Below, one piece after another: positions 23,467-34,400 of a stretch of 64,000 nucleotides of DNA. The first letter of the stretch is position 1. The number at the start of each line of letters is the position of its first letter. The stretch is from Tetracentron sinense (lineage: Eukaryota > Streptophyta > Magnoliopsida > Trochodendrales > Trochodendraceae). Under the pieces are notes generated by a model. It made no database searches and was not told where the DNA came from. It saw nothing but the letters and a program-made list of their open reading frames with translations. Both the position numbers and the translations under genes were made by a program. The stretch is taken from contig CM026562.1 of assembly GCA_015143295.1 (NCBI GenBank), positions 43,385,323 through 43,449,322 of the forward strand. Reading direction: 5' to 3'.

Positions 23467-24495
23467 ATTTTCCTGAAACCCTAACTTCAAAGAAGATGAA
23501 ACGTGTGCACATCCACCAAAATGGCTTCAATCGTGGACCACACTTCTCTTCCTCTGCTGGAGATGAAATCTCTCTGACAGAAAAAAATAATAATAATAAG
23601 TAACCGGAATTTGAAACAGTGCTTGATCTATCGTCCCCAATTTAGAGCTTTTTCATAAATCCAAAGTAGAAGCCTAATAGAAAATTCACTTATTTTCTAG
23701 TAAAATATGCAGAACTCAAAACTCCAGAGAAATATGGGCCATTCATTTACGAATTCCCTCAAAAGATTAAAGAGATACAAATATGATTTTGCTTCTTTAG
23801 TTTTTCAGCTATTTGAGGCGGAAAACTTACACAGTGCTTCAACGTAAAAGAAGACTGCTCCGCCATACACAGGGACTCAAAACAAAATTGAAACACAAGT
23901 AATTGTTCTTGCCAAAGTCCTTTACAGATTTCTTCCCACCGATCTTCGCTAGTCAAAACTGTAATCCTGAGCTCTAAATCTGCAAATTTCCATCAGATCA
24001 CCCCCCCCCCCAAAAAAAAATTTTTTAATAATTATATATAAAAAAAAAAAAAAAAAAATGGCGCATACATCCAATCCGAATTCGAAGCTCTCTTGTAGAG
24101 AAATTGAAATCAATCTCATGAAAAAATTGGGAATAAAAGAAAGCGAATAAATTAATAAAAGGACTCATATCTCAAAAAAGAAACAGAAGAGAAAGAAAAA
24201 CAAAATCTTCAAATACACGAAAAACGGCACTAGAAATCTCCAACGCAAAGGTAGCATAGAGTTTTGATTTTTGAAGAGAATAAAAGCACGAACAAATAGA
24301 TCGACGCCAAGCATCAAAAGCGACTCAGAAACCTCGCGTGAATCTCTCAAAATTCTTCGAAAATCAAACCTCTCTCTGAAACCAGAGAAAATGAAAAGAG
24401 AGAGTCTTACAGCTTTTACTGGGGATTGGAATTGCCTCCTGCAAGCCAAAGCTTGTATGCGTTTTCCCTCCGCTGTTGCCTCTGTTGGAATCAAA
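23467..24495 (-). other. PILS6: PILS 5' leader with two probable introns
   Basis: Three probable leader segments are visible on the minus strand: about 24495-24411 (donor AGCT|GTAAGA), 23958-23831 (acceptor TTACAG, donor CTGT|GTAAGT) and 23573-23467 (acceptor CTGTCAG), which joins the start codon. The splice signals are good, but without transcripts this is inference. The last segment carries an upstream ATG at 23512 that opens a 63-codon frame overlapping the main start. Low-complexity C/A/T runs fill 24000-24060 inside the first leader intron. Confidence 0.5.
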
Positions 24496-24518
24496 CTACA
24501 ATTTCTTTTCTCCTTAAT

Positions 24519-24531
24519 TATATTATATATA
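24519..24531 (-). promoter_or_regulatory. Probable TATA box of PILS
   Basis: Read on the minus strand this is TATATATAATATA, about 25-35 nt before the presumed leader start near 24495. An AT-rich chance match is possible. Confidence 0.4.
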
Positions 24532-25867
24532 CGCGTAGTCTAGCTCTCAATCTCATTACAACCCAACCCCCCCTCCCCAAAAACACCCAAGGGAAAGAAT
24601 TTACCTAACTCTCTCCGCAAAATATCGAACATGCCCTCCAATAGTCGGTAATCACTAATCCGTACAACAGACAGTTGTAACTTCCTCACTCCTCACGTTG
24701 GACGAGAATCAGCTGCACGAGCTCCTTTGCACCATTCTGCACCTTGGTAATGACATGTAGCATTTTAGGGTTAGTATGGTGATTTTTTTGCTTTTATAAT
24801 TCAGATAGAAAGGGCATTGTGAATTGTAAGCCTATGAAATTAGGAATGCTAGCCCGACACAATAAGCCAATTTTTTTTCCCAAAAACAAAGATAAAGATG
24901 TAGATTTAGGGAAGACTGAGATTAAGGCTAACATTTATGTTGTAAGCATGGCAGTTTCGGAGGGGGAATTGGAATGCTACCTACCTCTGTTTCTCTATCC
25001 TCACTTCAACAGGGCTACCATTTTTTTTTTTTTGTTAGGCAGCCGGATAAAACTAAGAAAGGGATACGGTTTGAACTTTGAATGTTGAATCATTTACACG
25101 TGGTTAAAAGGAGCTTTGAGCAAAAAGGACGTGTTGGTCCATACAGAAAGTGGGGATGAGAGAAACCGAACTCTAATTATTGAGCCATGAGCAAAAAAGG
25201 ACATTCCCCAACTCAATTATTGATGAGATTAAAGCTTTTATTGTCAAAATATAGTGCGTTGTATTCTATTTGGGGAAATGCTAGTCTTAGTTGTAGGCTC
25301 ATTGTGGAAGTGACAAGTGTCACCACATATTCATGTTACCTTCAGAACTTTACAAGCCATAATTTTTTATTTTTAATTAAAACTTGTTGAAGGACGACAT
25401 GCATAGTGAGACATTGAAAGTCTGCTACTTGAGCTAGCACTAGTCGTAATCTCTCTCAACCAATTTAGCAATTGGACCTTTAAAAATTACAGACCATGCT
25501 TACTAGGTAATGCGAGCTTGTCTAGCTATGGATTTTTAAAAGAGAGATACTTACAGTAAGTTCTTCCTTTTAATATACACAACGTGTTTTTAAAGTTGGT
25601 AAATTATTCCATCTCTCTTCAATTTGTATATTCAAGTATTCTCCTCAATACTACATTCTTTGATGTATCCAGAAACATATTTTTAAGTTTGGTTTTTCTT
25701 CCAAATTTTATGAAATGCGGTAGTCCAAACATGCTCCACGTATTCTCTCTCTCTCTCTCTCTCTCTCTCACATGATGCAAACAACAGGCATGTTAGGTGT
25801 ATCAAGTACATTCTGATTAGAGATTCTCTTTTCTTCAATGGGATTGTTCTCTTATTAGGTGAGGGGG

Positions 25868-26010
25868 TGGGCATCCACAAACCATTGGACAACTGGTGAA
25901 ATTTTAGGTGAGAAGTCATTTCATTGTCTCCCCTTGATTTTGACTTCTCCCCATTTGATTTCTTTTCCCTTTAAAAACGCCAGGTGTTTAATGGTTTGTG
26001 GATGCCCGAG
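25868..26010. repeat. Inverted repeat, MITE-like
   Basis: GGGCATCCACAAACCATT and AATGGTTTGTGGATGCCC are perfect 18-bp inverted arms about 105 bp apart, with AAAGGGAAAAG/TTTTCCCTTT-type sequence between. Borders beyond the arms are not clear. Confidence 0.6.
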
Positions 26011-26833
26011 CGCTTAGCTCAAACAGCCACCATAGGTAATCTTTTGCCTATCCATGACCCTATCACGAAGTTCATTTCTACTGTTCTACGTCCCAAAAAA
26101 AATTGTAGAGGAACAGCAAAAGAAAGGCTTATTAACATGCCTTACGTGGCCTCCTCTCAACGAAAATGGGATCTTTATGGACTTTCCTATGAGACCACCC
26201 ACATAACAACAGTACGGGGATTCAAATGTTGTTTAATCCTGTGCATTTCTTTTTAAAATTACATGTGTAACACGGTCTCGGAGCAGTCTCCGCCATGGAC
26301 GGTCTCAGAAAAATCATCGATTCTTTATATATCATCAAGGTTAGATTTTCGCGTAGTCTAAAAGTAACAAGAAATGTTATTTAGTTCACGTGATTTCTAA
26401 TATGTGATGTCTTATCTACGAGGTACGGTGTCCTTAACCCAAAAAAAAAAAAAGATACCGAGTCATACTCTTAATGCACTTCATAGGATTGTCTCCCGCG
26501 AAGCCAAAAAGGACTCTCGGGTTCCATACATTGTGCCACAGTTGGCATAAAAAATGGACAGTAGTCATTTCATTTTCTCGGCATTATTTTGACTTCTCAC
26601 TTGATATCTCTCCCCCTTATCCTCACACACTTATAGCCACATGTCTTATTATGTGTGGAGAAGCCAAAATCATAAGCACCATGATTTTGACTTTTCCACC
26701 ACTTGTCCCTTATTCTAGACAAACCCTTTCTGGCTTAGACAGAGACAATCCGAGGCCGGGTGTCATAAGGATTTTTCACCCGATACAAGCGGTACCAAGA
26801 CTAGTTTCCTTGGTATTACTCATCTTTTCTTTA

Positions 26834-27236
26834 TCTTTATTATTATAATGCGAGAGGCAGCGTTGATGATTTTTCCGAAATTCTCATACTACCCTTACAT
26901 AAAAACAAAACTTTGATTTAATGTTTGCTTTAATTCCCAAACTACCCCTTGCCTTTTATTTAATTTTGAAACTACCCTTACTCATCTATCTATTTTGAAT
27001 CACAGCGAATCACGATTGAACTCAGGGAGAGTTCAATCGCACCCATGGGTTAACACGTGACCCTTTTAACTCCTATTAATTGTTATTAACTCCTTCCCCT
27101 CACTCTTCGTGCATCGCACGTGCCACTAGCAAGTTCAATCGCACCTACGGGTTAACATGTGTCCCTTTTAACTCCTATTAACTGTGGTTAACTCCTTCCC
27201 CTCGCTCTCCTGTGCATCGCACATGCTACCCACTAG
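26834..27236 (+). mobile_element. Small Helitron with two tandem 3' ends
   Basis: Starts A|TCTTTATTATTATAATG. The first end has hairpin CGTGC-ATC-GCACG then CTAG (27126-27129); a 107-bp tandem copy follows, with hairpin TGTGC-ATC-GCACA and CTAG|T at 27233-27236. No coding capacity. A similar start, TCTCTATTATTATAATG, occurs near 2231 without a recognisable end. Confidence 0.65.
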
Positions 27237-27662
27237 TTTGTTTTAATGAAAGTTCATATATAATAAATTACTAAATATAGATAGATGAGAATTGATATAC
27301 TCAATGGCTAAGTATAGATCAACCACCTTCCTTCGCAAGGTGCACATGGACCATGGTCGTGAATTTGAATCAACTAAAAGTTGGGGCGGCCCTCAAATAC
27401 ATGGAAGGGTTTTTCTGTTGTAAAGTGCAGAAATATATGAATAAAAGAAGGCAATCTTATATTTCATATTGTATTTGCAGTCAAATAAATAAATAAATGC
27501 TATATCTAGCGTCTGAATCTTGTAGAGATGACTGCAAAAACACAATATCCAAAAATGTATTTGCAGTTTCCACATACAATGACTTTACAGATTTTATTTT
27601 TTTTAAAAGAAAACTAAAACTTATCTCAACCATCCAAGTTAACTCCATTCTTTTAAAAGCGT

Positions 27663-27795
27663 AGGGAAAATCTAGCAAACACACACAAAGCCACTATATA
27701 TAAATTATAATCTCCCACTTAATTTCATGGGAAAATCTAGCAAACACACACAGAGCCCCTATATATAAATTTTAATCTCCCACTTAATCCCATCG
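27663..27795. repeat. 66-bp tandem duplication
   Basis: Two copies of a unit beginning GGGAAAATCTAGCAAACACA and ending in AATCTCCCACTTAAT, differing at a few bases. Confidence 0.9.
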
Positions 27796-28280
27796 TATTG
27801 CACTGAATTGTGATGTGAGTCAAAGGGATCTCTTACCTAGGCCACATTGAATGTCAGGCTTTATCCCCAGTAAGTCAATAATATCATATAGTTATGATCA
27901 GCACATTATCATATATGTTCAAGACAGCAAACCATCCAGGAGGATAATTCTCTCTTCCACTGAAATTGTAACCCATATGTCTTCACAAAGAACCTAGCGT
28001 TGTTGTAAAAGGCATATTACCAGCTTTCCTAATGAGTTATCTATGATAAAAACTGTGACCACAATGCTGTTTATCCATGTCATAACAGCAAGGTAGAGAG
28101 GCTGGACCCCTTCATCTACAACAAATCTGTAGACTAGAAAAAAGCAGGAAAAAATTGTCTAGGTAAATTTACAATTATATACCTTTACAATTCAAAACAG
28201 CAAGCATGGCTTGCATATGGTAAATAGCTGCTGACATGAAAATCTAGTGACTTCTATTTAAATGACTCACAAGAGGAAAA

Positions 28281-28469
28281 CTAAATTTTTTTCTTACCAC
28301 GTCTTCCTGTGTCTATATCAACTAGCCTAGAAGATGAAGGAGCAGGCAATGGGGTTGACAGGCCCACGGATTCCGGGATGTCAAGATTGACCCTCATAGA
28401 TGGGCCAGCAATTGCACGTTTAATGTCAAGCTCATGCAGTTGCCGAGCTTCGATTTTTACTTTGTCAAT
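28281..28469 (-). CDS. SCC4: SCC4 last coding exon
   Basis: 189 nt, residues 661-722. Begins IDKVKIEARQLHELDIKRAI after GCGCAG and ends VDIDTGRRGKKKI, stop TAG at 28281. A consensus donor (CGTG|GTAAGA) sits eight codons before this stop, so an alternative 3' end through splicing is possible. The unspliced end matches the basic RRGK tail of the family. Confidence 0.85.
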   Translation of the reverse strand: MDKVKIEARQLHELDIKRAIAGPSMRVNLDIPESVGLSTPLPAPSSSRLVDIDTGRRGKKKI

Positions 28470-31400
28470 CTGCGCTTTGACGAATATAAGAGAGAAAAAT
28501 GCATAAGTGTCCGTACATCTGTAAAACAAAGTGTCAGCAATTACTGGCTACAGTACTTGAAAAACATATACACTGGATCAGTTCAAACCCAACCTATGTA
28601 AGGTCAATCTAAGTGGTAAAACTTCTGAAAAGCCTATAAATACTCATATAACTGGGCAAGAAGAAATTAACAAAAGATAGATCTTTTTAAACAAAAAATT
28701 TCAAGATTGACTATAAAAAAATATATTTATTCTCCATCATGTATAGTACACATCAGTGTAGTCAAGGCATCGCCTGAGCATTGCTTAAATAGTAGGCGGT
28801 CGCCTAGGCAGTTTTGGACTGTCACCGCCTAGGCACCTCTCTAGGCGGGCAGTAGTCAGTTGGACTCTTTAACAGTTAGCCAACATTACAGTTTTATAGC
28901 TTATTTACATATAAATACCATTTAAGTAAATGGTTTTACACTTTACTTTCATTTACTTAAGATATTTATACATAAATAAGGTTATACCCCCATTTTAATC
29001 CAATAAAAATTATCTTAAGATTCAAATTCCTAAAGAATAAAAAGTCAAACTTTTCAGTTCAAAAACAAAATTCATTTTTTTAGCGCCTTTGTCAAAATTT
29101 CAACTTGCAAATGCTTAGTCATTCTTCAAAAAATTTATTATAACAAAATATTACTAAAACCCAAAAGTCCGGTAAAAATAGTCTCATAGTTTAGTCTCCA
29201 AAAATATTTTCATCTATAGGGTCAAAAACTCAACTAATAGTTTAGCAGAAAAAGATTTTACATTCAACCATTACAACATTAAATGTTAATTTGCCTAAAT
29301 TATTGTCAACCTTAGGAGGTTTGAATTGATTTGTGTATATATATGTGTATTTACTATATATATATATATAATTATTTTTTATCGCCTGGGTGTCGCCTAG
29401 GCAACGCCTTGCCTAGCCAGGCCTAATCGCCTAGATGCCTTGACTACACTGATACCCATGACCTACTACGTGGTACCCGACTGCGACTACCCATCAATTG
29501 TGACCATGCAAGCAATGAGCCATGTCCTTGTATAAGGAATAGTCCATTGCATATGAGGTTGTGGATGTTCCTAATGGAATCTTAACGCCATTCAACTAGT
29601 TTGTGTTCAAGAGATTCTTTCAAAAGATTTTGTTGAAAGAGAATCAAAGAGTATTTCAATGGTATGTAGATAGCTCATATATTGCAAGCATGTTTTCATT
29701 TAATACCATTCTGAATTGCAGATAACAGAAAATTGATAATTAATACTCTTTTCAACTTTTAAAACTGACAAATATTATCAAGGTCTGTTTCCTACAGGGA
29801 TCTAAACACCATTCACTACTTTGTGTATAAAAGAAACTTTTAAAAGGTTTGTGTTTGAAAGAGAATCAAAGAGATTCTGATGGATGTAGATAGCTGATAA
29901 ATTGCAAACATTTTTTTAACTCTATTTTTATTGTACAGAAAGTTGATAATAAATACACTTTCCAACTTTAGCACTCAGATGTATAGTCAAGATCTTGACA
30001 CCCATAAATTCCAACCCCAAAGCACTAGTAAAATCAAATCAACCCTTGGAGCATTTCACATTTTTCTTTGAGTCTGTGTGGCATTAAATTATCACACGGG
30101 GGCACCATACAGCCAAGTTTTTGAAGTAAAATAATATTCCTCGGTAACTCATGTTACTACTTACTAGAACACAATGGTTTAAGTAGAAGAAAAGTAAGAT
30201 GTATTTTTTTCTTCCAAAAAAAGAAAAAAAAATAATTAAGATGATTTCCCTTACCAATTCAATGTGATGAATGGATGAATGTGCATCAGCAAGTCTCTTT
30301 TGCAGATCATCTTCCTTTTTCCTCTGATATTCAGAGTTCTCCATTTCATTTCCCTTCTCACCCAATTCTTGATACAAAGCTGCAATAAGAGTTCTATTTA
30401 CTAACCACAGAACCTTGCTCAGATAAGTGCTTCAAGCGAAGGACCCCAATTCCAACTTAGTCAAGTTGTATAACAAAGCAATAAAAAGAATAGTTTTAAA
30501 AAAGAAGCCCCGACGCAATGTCAATAAAGGGCTCCATCCTATTAGAAAAAATTTAGACTGCATATTGTTTTCTCGCATTTTTTGACCCCTCTGATTCTCT
30601 CTTATTTGTATTTTCATTTTCAAGTATCAAGGAAATAAAATTATGAAAACAATGTAAACCTTGTGAAACTCAGTTTCATACATCTTGGTCACACCATAGA
30701 TAGAGCCAACTACTTGCCAGAAGATGCTAATAAGTATCTTTACAACATTCTATAACCCTTTAGAAAGACGGACCAAACTTGTGTTTACTACAATTTTTTC
30801 ACCTTCAAAGTTCCATAAATACTATTTCGACTTTCCAAAAGAAAGAGATGGGTGGAAGCTTATGGTTCAATGGGGTCCTTTTTCTTGTGTAAGGAATTCT
30901 CCTGGTAGGGACCTAGAGACCCAACATCAATGGTTAGGTCCCATCTGAGCTATGTGTTGCAGTCACGAAATGCTATTGGACTAGAATCCTTGGGGTATAT
31001 ACAACAGGTATCTTTGGTTCCCCATGGTGAAACACCAAGAAAGGCAATGGGAACTAGTATTTATATGTCAAACTAATATCACTCATACATAGCCAGCCCC
31101 CACCCAAGGCATGCATCACATCTATGGTATTCCACTGGAATACAGTCCTTTTTCCCTTTTAGTATTCCACCGGACTACCATCTTTGTGGTATACACAACT
31201 GGTATTTTAAATTACATGGTAAAAACACAGAGGAAAGTAATGGGGAGTAATGCCTACCAGTTAAAACTGATAACACCCAGATCTGAGTTGGAATATCATA
31301 TAGCTTCTTTGCCAATGTAAGGGAGGATCTCAGAATCTCTCTGGCTTGTCCAGTGTCGTGTAGGGCGAGGGCCAAACTCCCAAGAATCGTTAAATACTGT

Positions 31401-34400
31401 GAAACGAGTTGAATATTCCCCAAATGACTATGTGTGATCTGCAAGCCACTGGCCAGTCGCATTCTGCATAAGAATTGTTACTAGGTATAAGTGAGAGAGA
31501 GAGAGAGAGAGTTATATTTTCACTCATCCTGCTCATGCATGAATTCAAATGTCAGGCAACTGTTGCTTGGCATTTTGTGTTGCATTGTCTAAGTCCAACA
31601 CGGCAACTTTATAAAATGGATTTCCTTGATACACAATTTAAGCCTCTCCAAAGGGTAACCATCTTATTCAGGGAATAGATCAACTGAGAGTGATAATGTT
31701 TACCGAGCATCTTGTAGATTGTGCTGCTTCATCAATAGAAGGCCGTAAGCAAAAAGGACACTGGTTTTCTCTCGTACTCCGCAAAAAGAATCCATGATTC
31801 TATAAACGGGTCCAATCAAATCTAGTGCCTACAAACAGAAAAATAATTTTGTACTCGAATTTAATCTTCTTTTTTCTATCGGTGAAGATGATCAATGCAT
31901 AAATATATATATGAAAAAGAGGAATATAAAGTTCACTGATAGGTGAACGAAGAGAGAATAAAAGAAAGAAATAAGAGCAAAGCAATGAAAGGAAACAAGC
32001 AGCCTAACACTAGACAGATGATGAGAAATAGTGCTTCAGGAAATCTCTTATAATTGAACACCATGCAAACAAAAAATCAGATATAATACAAATGACACAC
32101 TCCACGGGAAAGGAGTAGTCGTAGAAGGCTCTCATGTTCCTCTCATTCCACACACCTCAACGGAAGAAGTCTCCAAACAACAGCCTGTGTGTCAGTCATA
32201 TCATTCACGAACGAACTAGGGAGTAGTAGATCACTCAAAGCGAAAGGGTAAGCCCACACCATTCCAAGTCGAGATAGAAATTGCCCTCATATCCTACTAA
32301 CCAGAAGATAGTGGAGTAACAAGTGATTTACTGACTCCTTCTCAGCCATGCATAATAAGCATTTTTGTTGGTTGGCCAGTCTCCGATAATTGGTCTAGGA
32401 TGAAGATTTAGTCTTGGTACGCTGTCCAAAGGATGAAACCGATCTTGGATGGAATGCCTGGATTCCACACAAGGCTAGATTCCACGCTAAAGAAAAAATG
32501 AGCTTAGACTACCCAACCTAGACCTGAAATATGGTCTCACGGTGAATAGCCATTACTATCCCTAGACCAAAGCCGCCTATCCCTAACCCCTATTAGAGGA
32601 GAAAAAATCAACCAACAAACTCAAAAGCCAGCGAATATAAGTTTCCAAATTGGTTCTAGAGGCTACAATCACCACACCAATAGTCCTTCCAAAAACTAAC
32701 CTCCTCTCCCGCACCAATTATATGTGCTTGTAGAAATCTACCTTCCCTCTTACCATGGTTTGCCACAGGCTTATCCCAAGAAAGTTCTTGATCTCTTTCG
32801 GTTCCCACCCTGAGACCATGCCATATTTGGCTACTATCACTTTTCTCTAAAGACTCCCTCGCATCCCCAAATCTCTATAGCCATTTACCAAGAAGGGCTA
32901 GGTTCATCTAGGGCTGTCAACGGATTCAGATATTATCTGAATTCAATTAGGTGGATAGTTATCCAACGGATAGGATTTCGATAGTAAATTGTATATCCGT
33001 TTGGAATCGGAGCAGATTTGGATAGTAGTATATCCGCTTCAATAAATATCTGACCGAGTCATGAAATAATATCTTTACAAGACAAATAGGCCCTTGATAA
33101 TATAATCTCTGTAGAGTTTTAAGGTAATATTAAAATTAAATTGGGGCAAAGGTGTAATTGCAAATGACTATAAATTAAAATCCTTTCAGCCTGAAACCCT
33201 ACATTACTTTTTCCTCACTTCATCTTAGCCTTTCGACTCAAGCCGTCAAGCATCCTTCAAACCTAGCTACCAGCGGCGACGGACAATGGTAATTTCCTTC
33301 TCGTTTTTCATCTCTCCCAACTTGGAGGTTTGGGCTTGGAGTCTTGGAGGCAGACCAGATGCCCATAGATCCGATTTTACTATTGGAAGGAAATGCCAAT
33401 AAATGTTTGCAGATATCTACATTGGGCATGCAATATGTATTTGATATATGGCGAAGTGTTTCTGAACTGATCTCTCTTTTTGATGGTATTTCAGAAGAAC
33501 TTGGTGGTTGGGGCTTGGATCCCCCCCCCCCCCCCCCCCCCCTGCCTAAACTTCTCTGTTTTTTTTTTTTTTCAAATGGTTAATTCTTCCTCAAATGTCA
33601 GGTGTAAAATCTTATATTATTCTCATATAGTTCAAGACTAGTTTCTTCCTATTAGTCTTAGGTTGTGTATGAAATCTTCTCATGTTCTCTAGTATAAACT
33701 TAATGAGATATGGAATCGGGTATAATTCGAATTCAACAATCGAATATTATCTGAATCCGATAATGTAAACAGACGAATTCAGATATTATTTGAATCCGAA
33801 TAATTTAATCAAGTTCGAATACGAATATCATATTTAGGTATCCGTTGGATATCGAATCGAATTCAGATAGTTGGATACAGTAATCGAATCAAATTTGGAT
33901 ATACCACTATCCGCTACGAATTCACTCCGTTCACAGCCCTCCGATCATCTCCCTTAGGGAACAGAAAACCAGTCCCTCAAATAGGGCAACAAGTTTTTTC
34001 CATTCTACTAAGTGGGTGGTATTTTCTAGATTCTTCCATGATTATCAATAAATGTGACTACTGACAAGAAGAATAATTATAAATGCAACTAGACTCACAA
34101 TGACTATCAATAACCAAAAAATTATATAATAATAAAAAAAAATTTGACCTGGGAAGATGATTCTGCATCACCAATGCAAATGTAAGAGACAGCGGCATAA
34201 ACTTGGCACATAGCTTGCATCGATTTGCTCTCCGTTAGCTGAAAATACAATCCCCATTAGATCGCAAAATAATTCGCATTTCTTTATGATTTGTGACCTT
34301 TGCTAAACAAACTTCAAATTTTGAAATTTAATCCAGCAGAATCAAGAGAAATCAAAATCATATAACCATATCATCATCATCAATGCCTTATCCCAAATAT

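Larger units (their letters stand above)
24540..28280. other. Intergenic region between PILS and SCC4
   Basis: No gene supported. Contains a (CT)n tract, a MITE-like inverted repeat (25868-26010), a small Helitron with doubled end (26834-27236) and a 66-bp tandem duplication (27663-27795). 27800-28280 lies just downstream of SCC4 and would hold its 3' UTR. Confidence 0.6.

Noticed and set aside
26474-26848. 124-codon plus-strand frame
   Set aside because: Intergenic, no recognisable domain, no good start context, and it runs into the Helitron start.
27300-27390. Possible SINE with A and B boxes
   Set aside because: GTGAATTTGAATC only loosely fits a B box, and no tail or duplication is found.
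33523-33542. Long C run as a biological signal
   Set aside because: Simple mononucleotide tract, prone to slippage and sequencing error; no motif beyond it.
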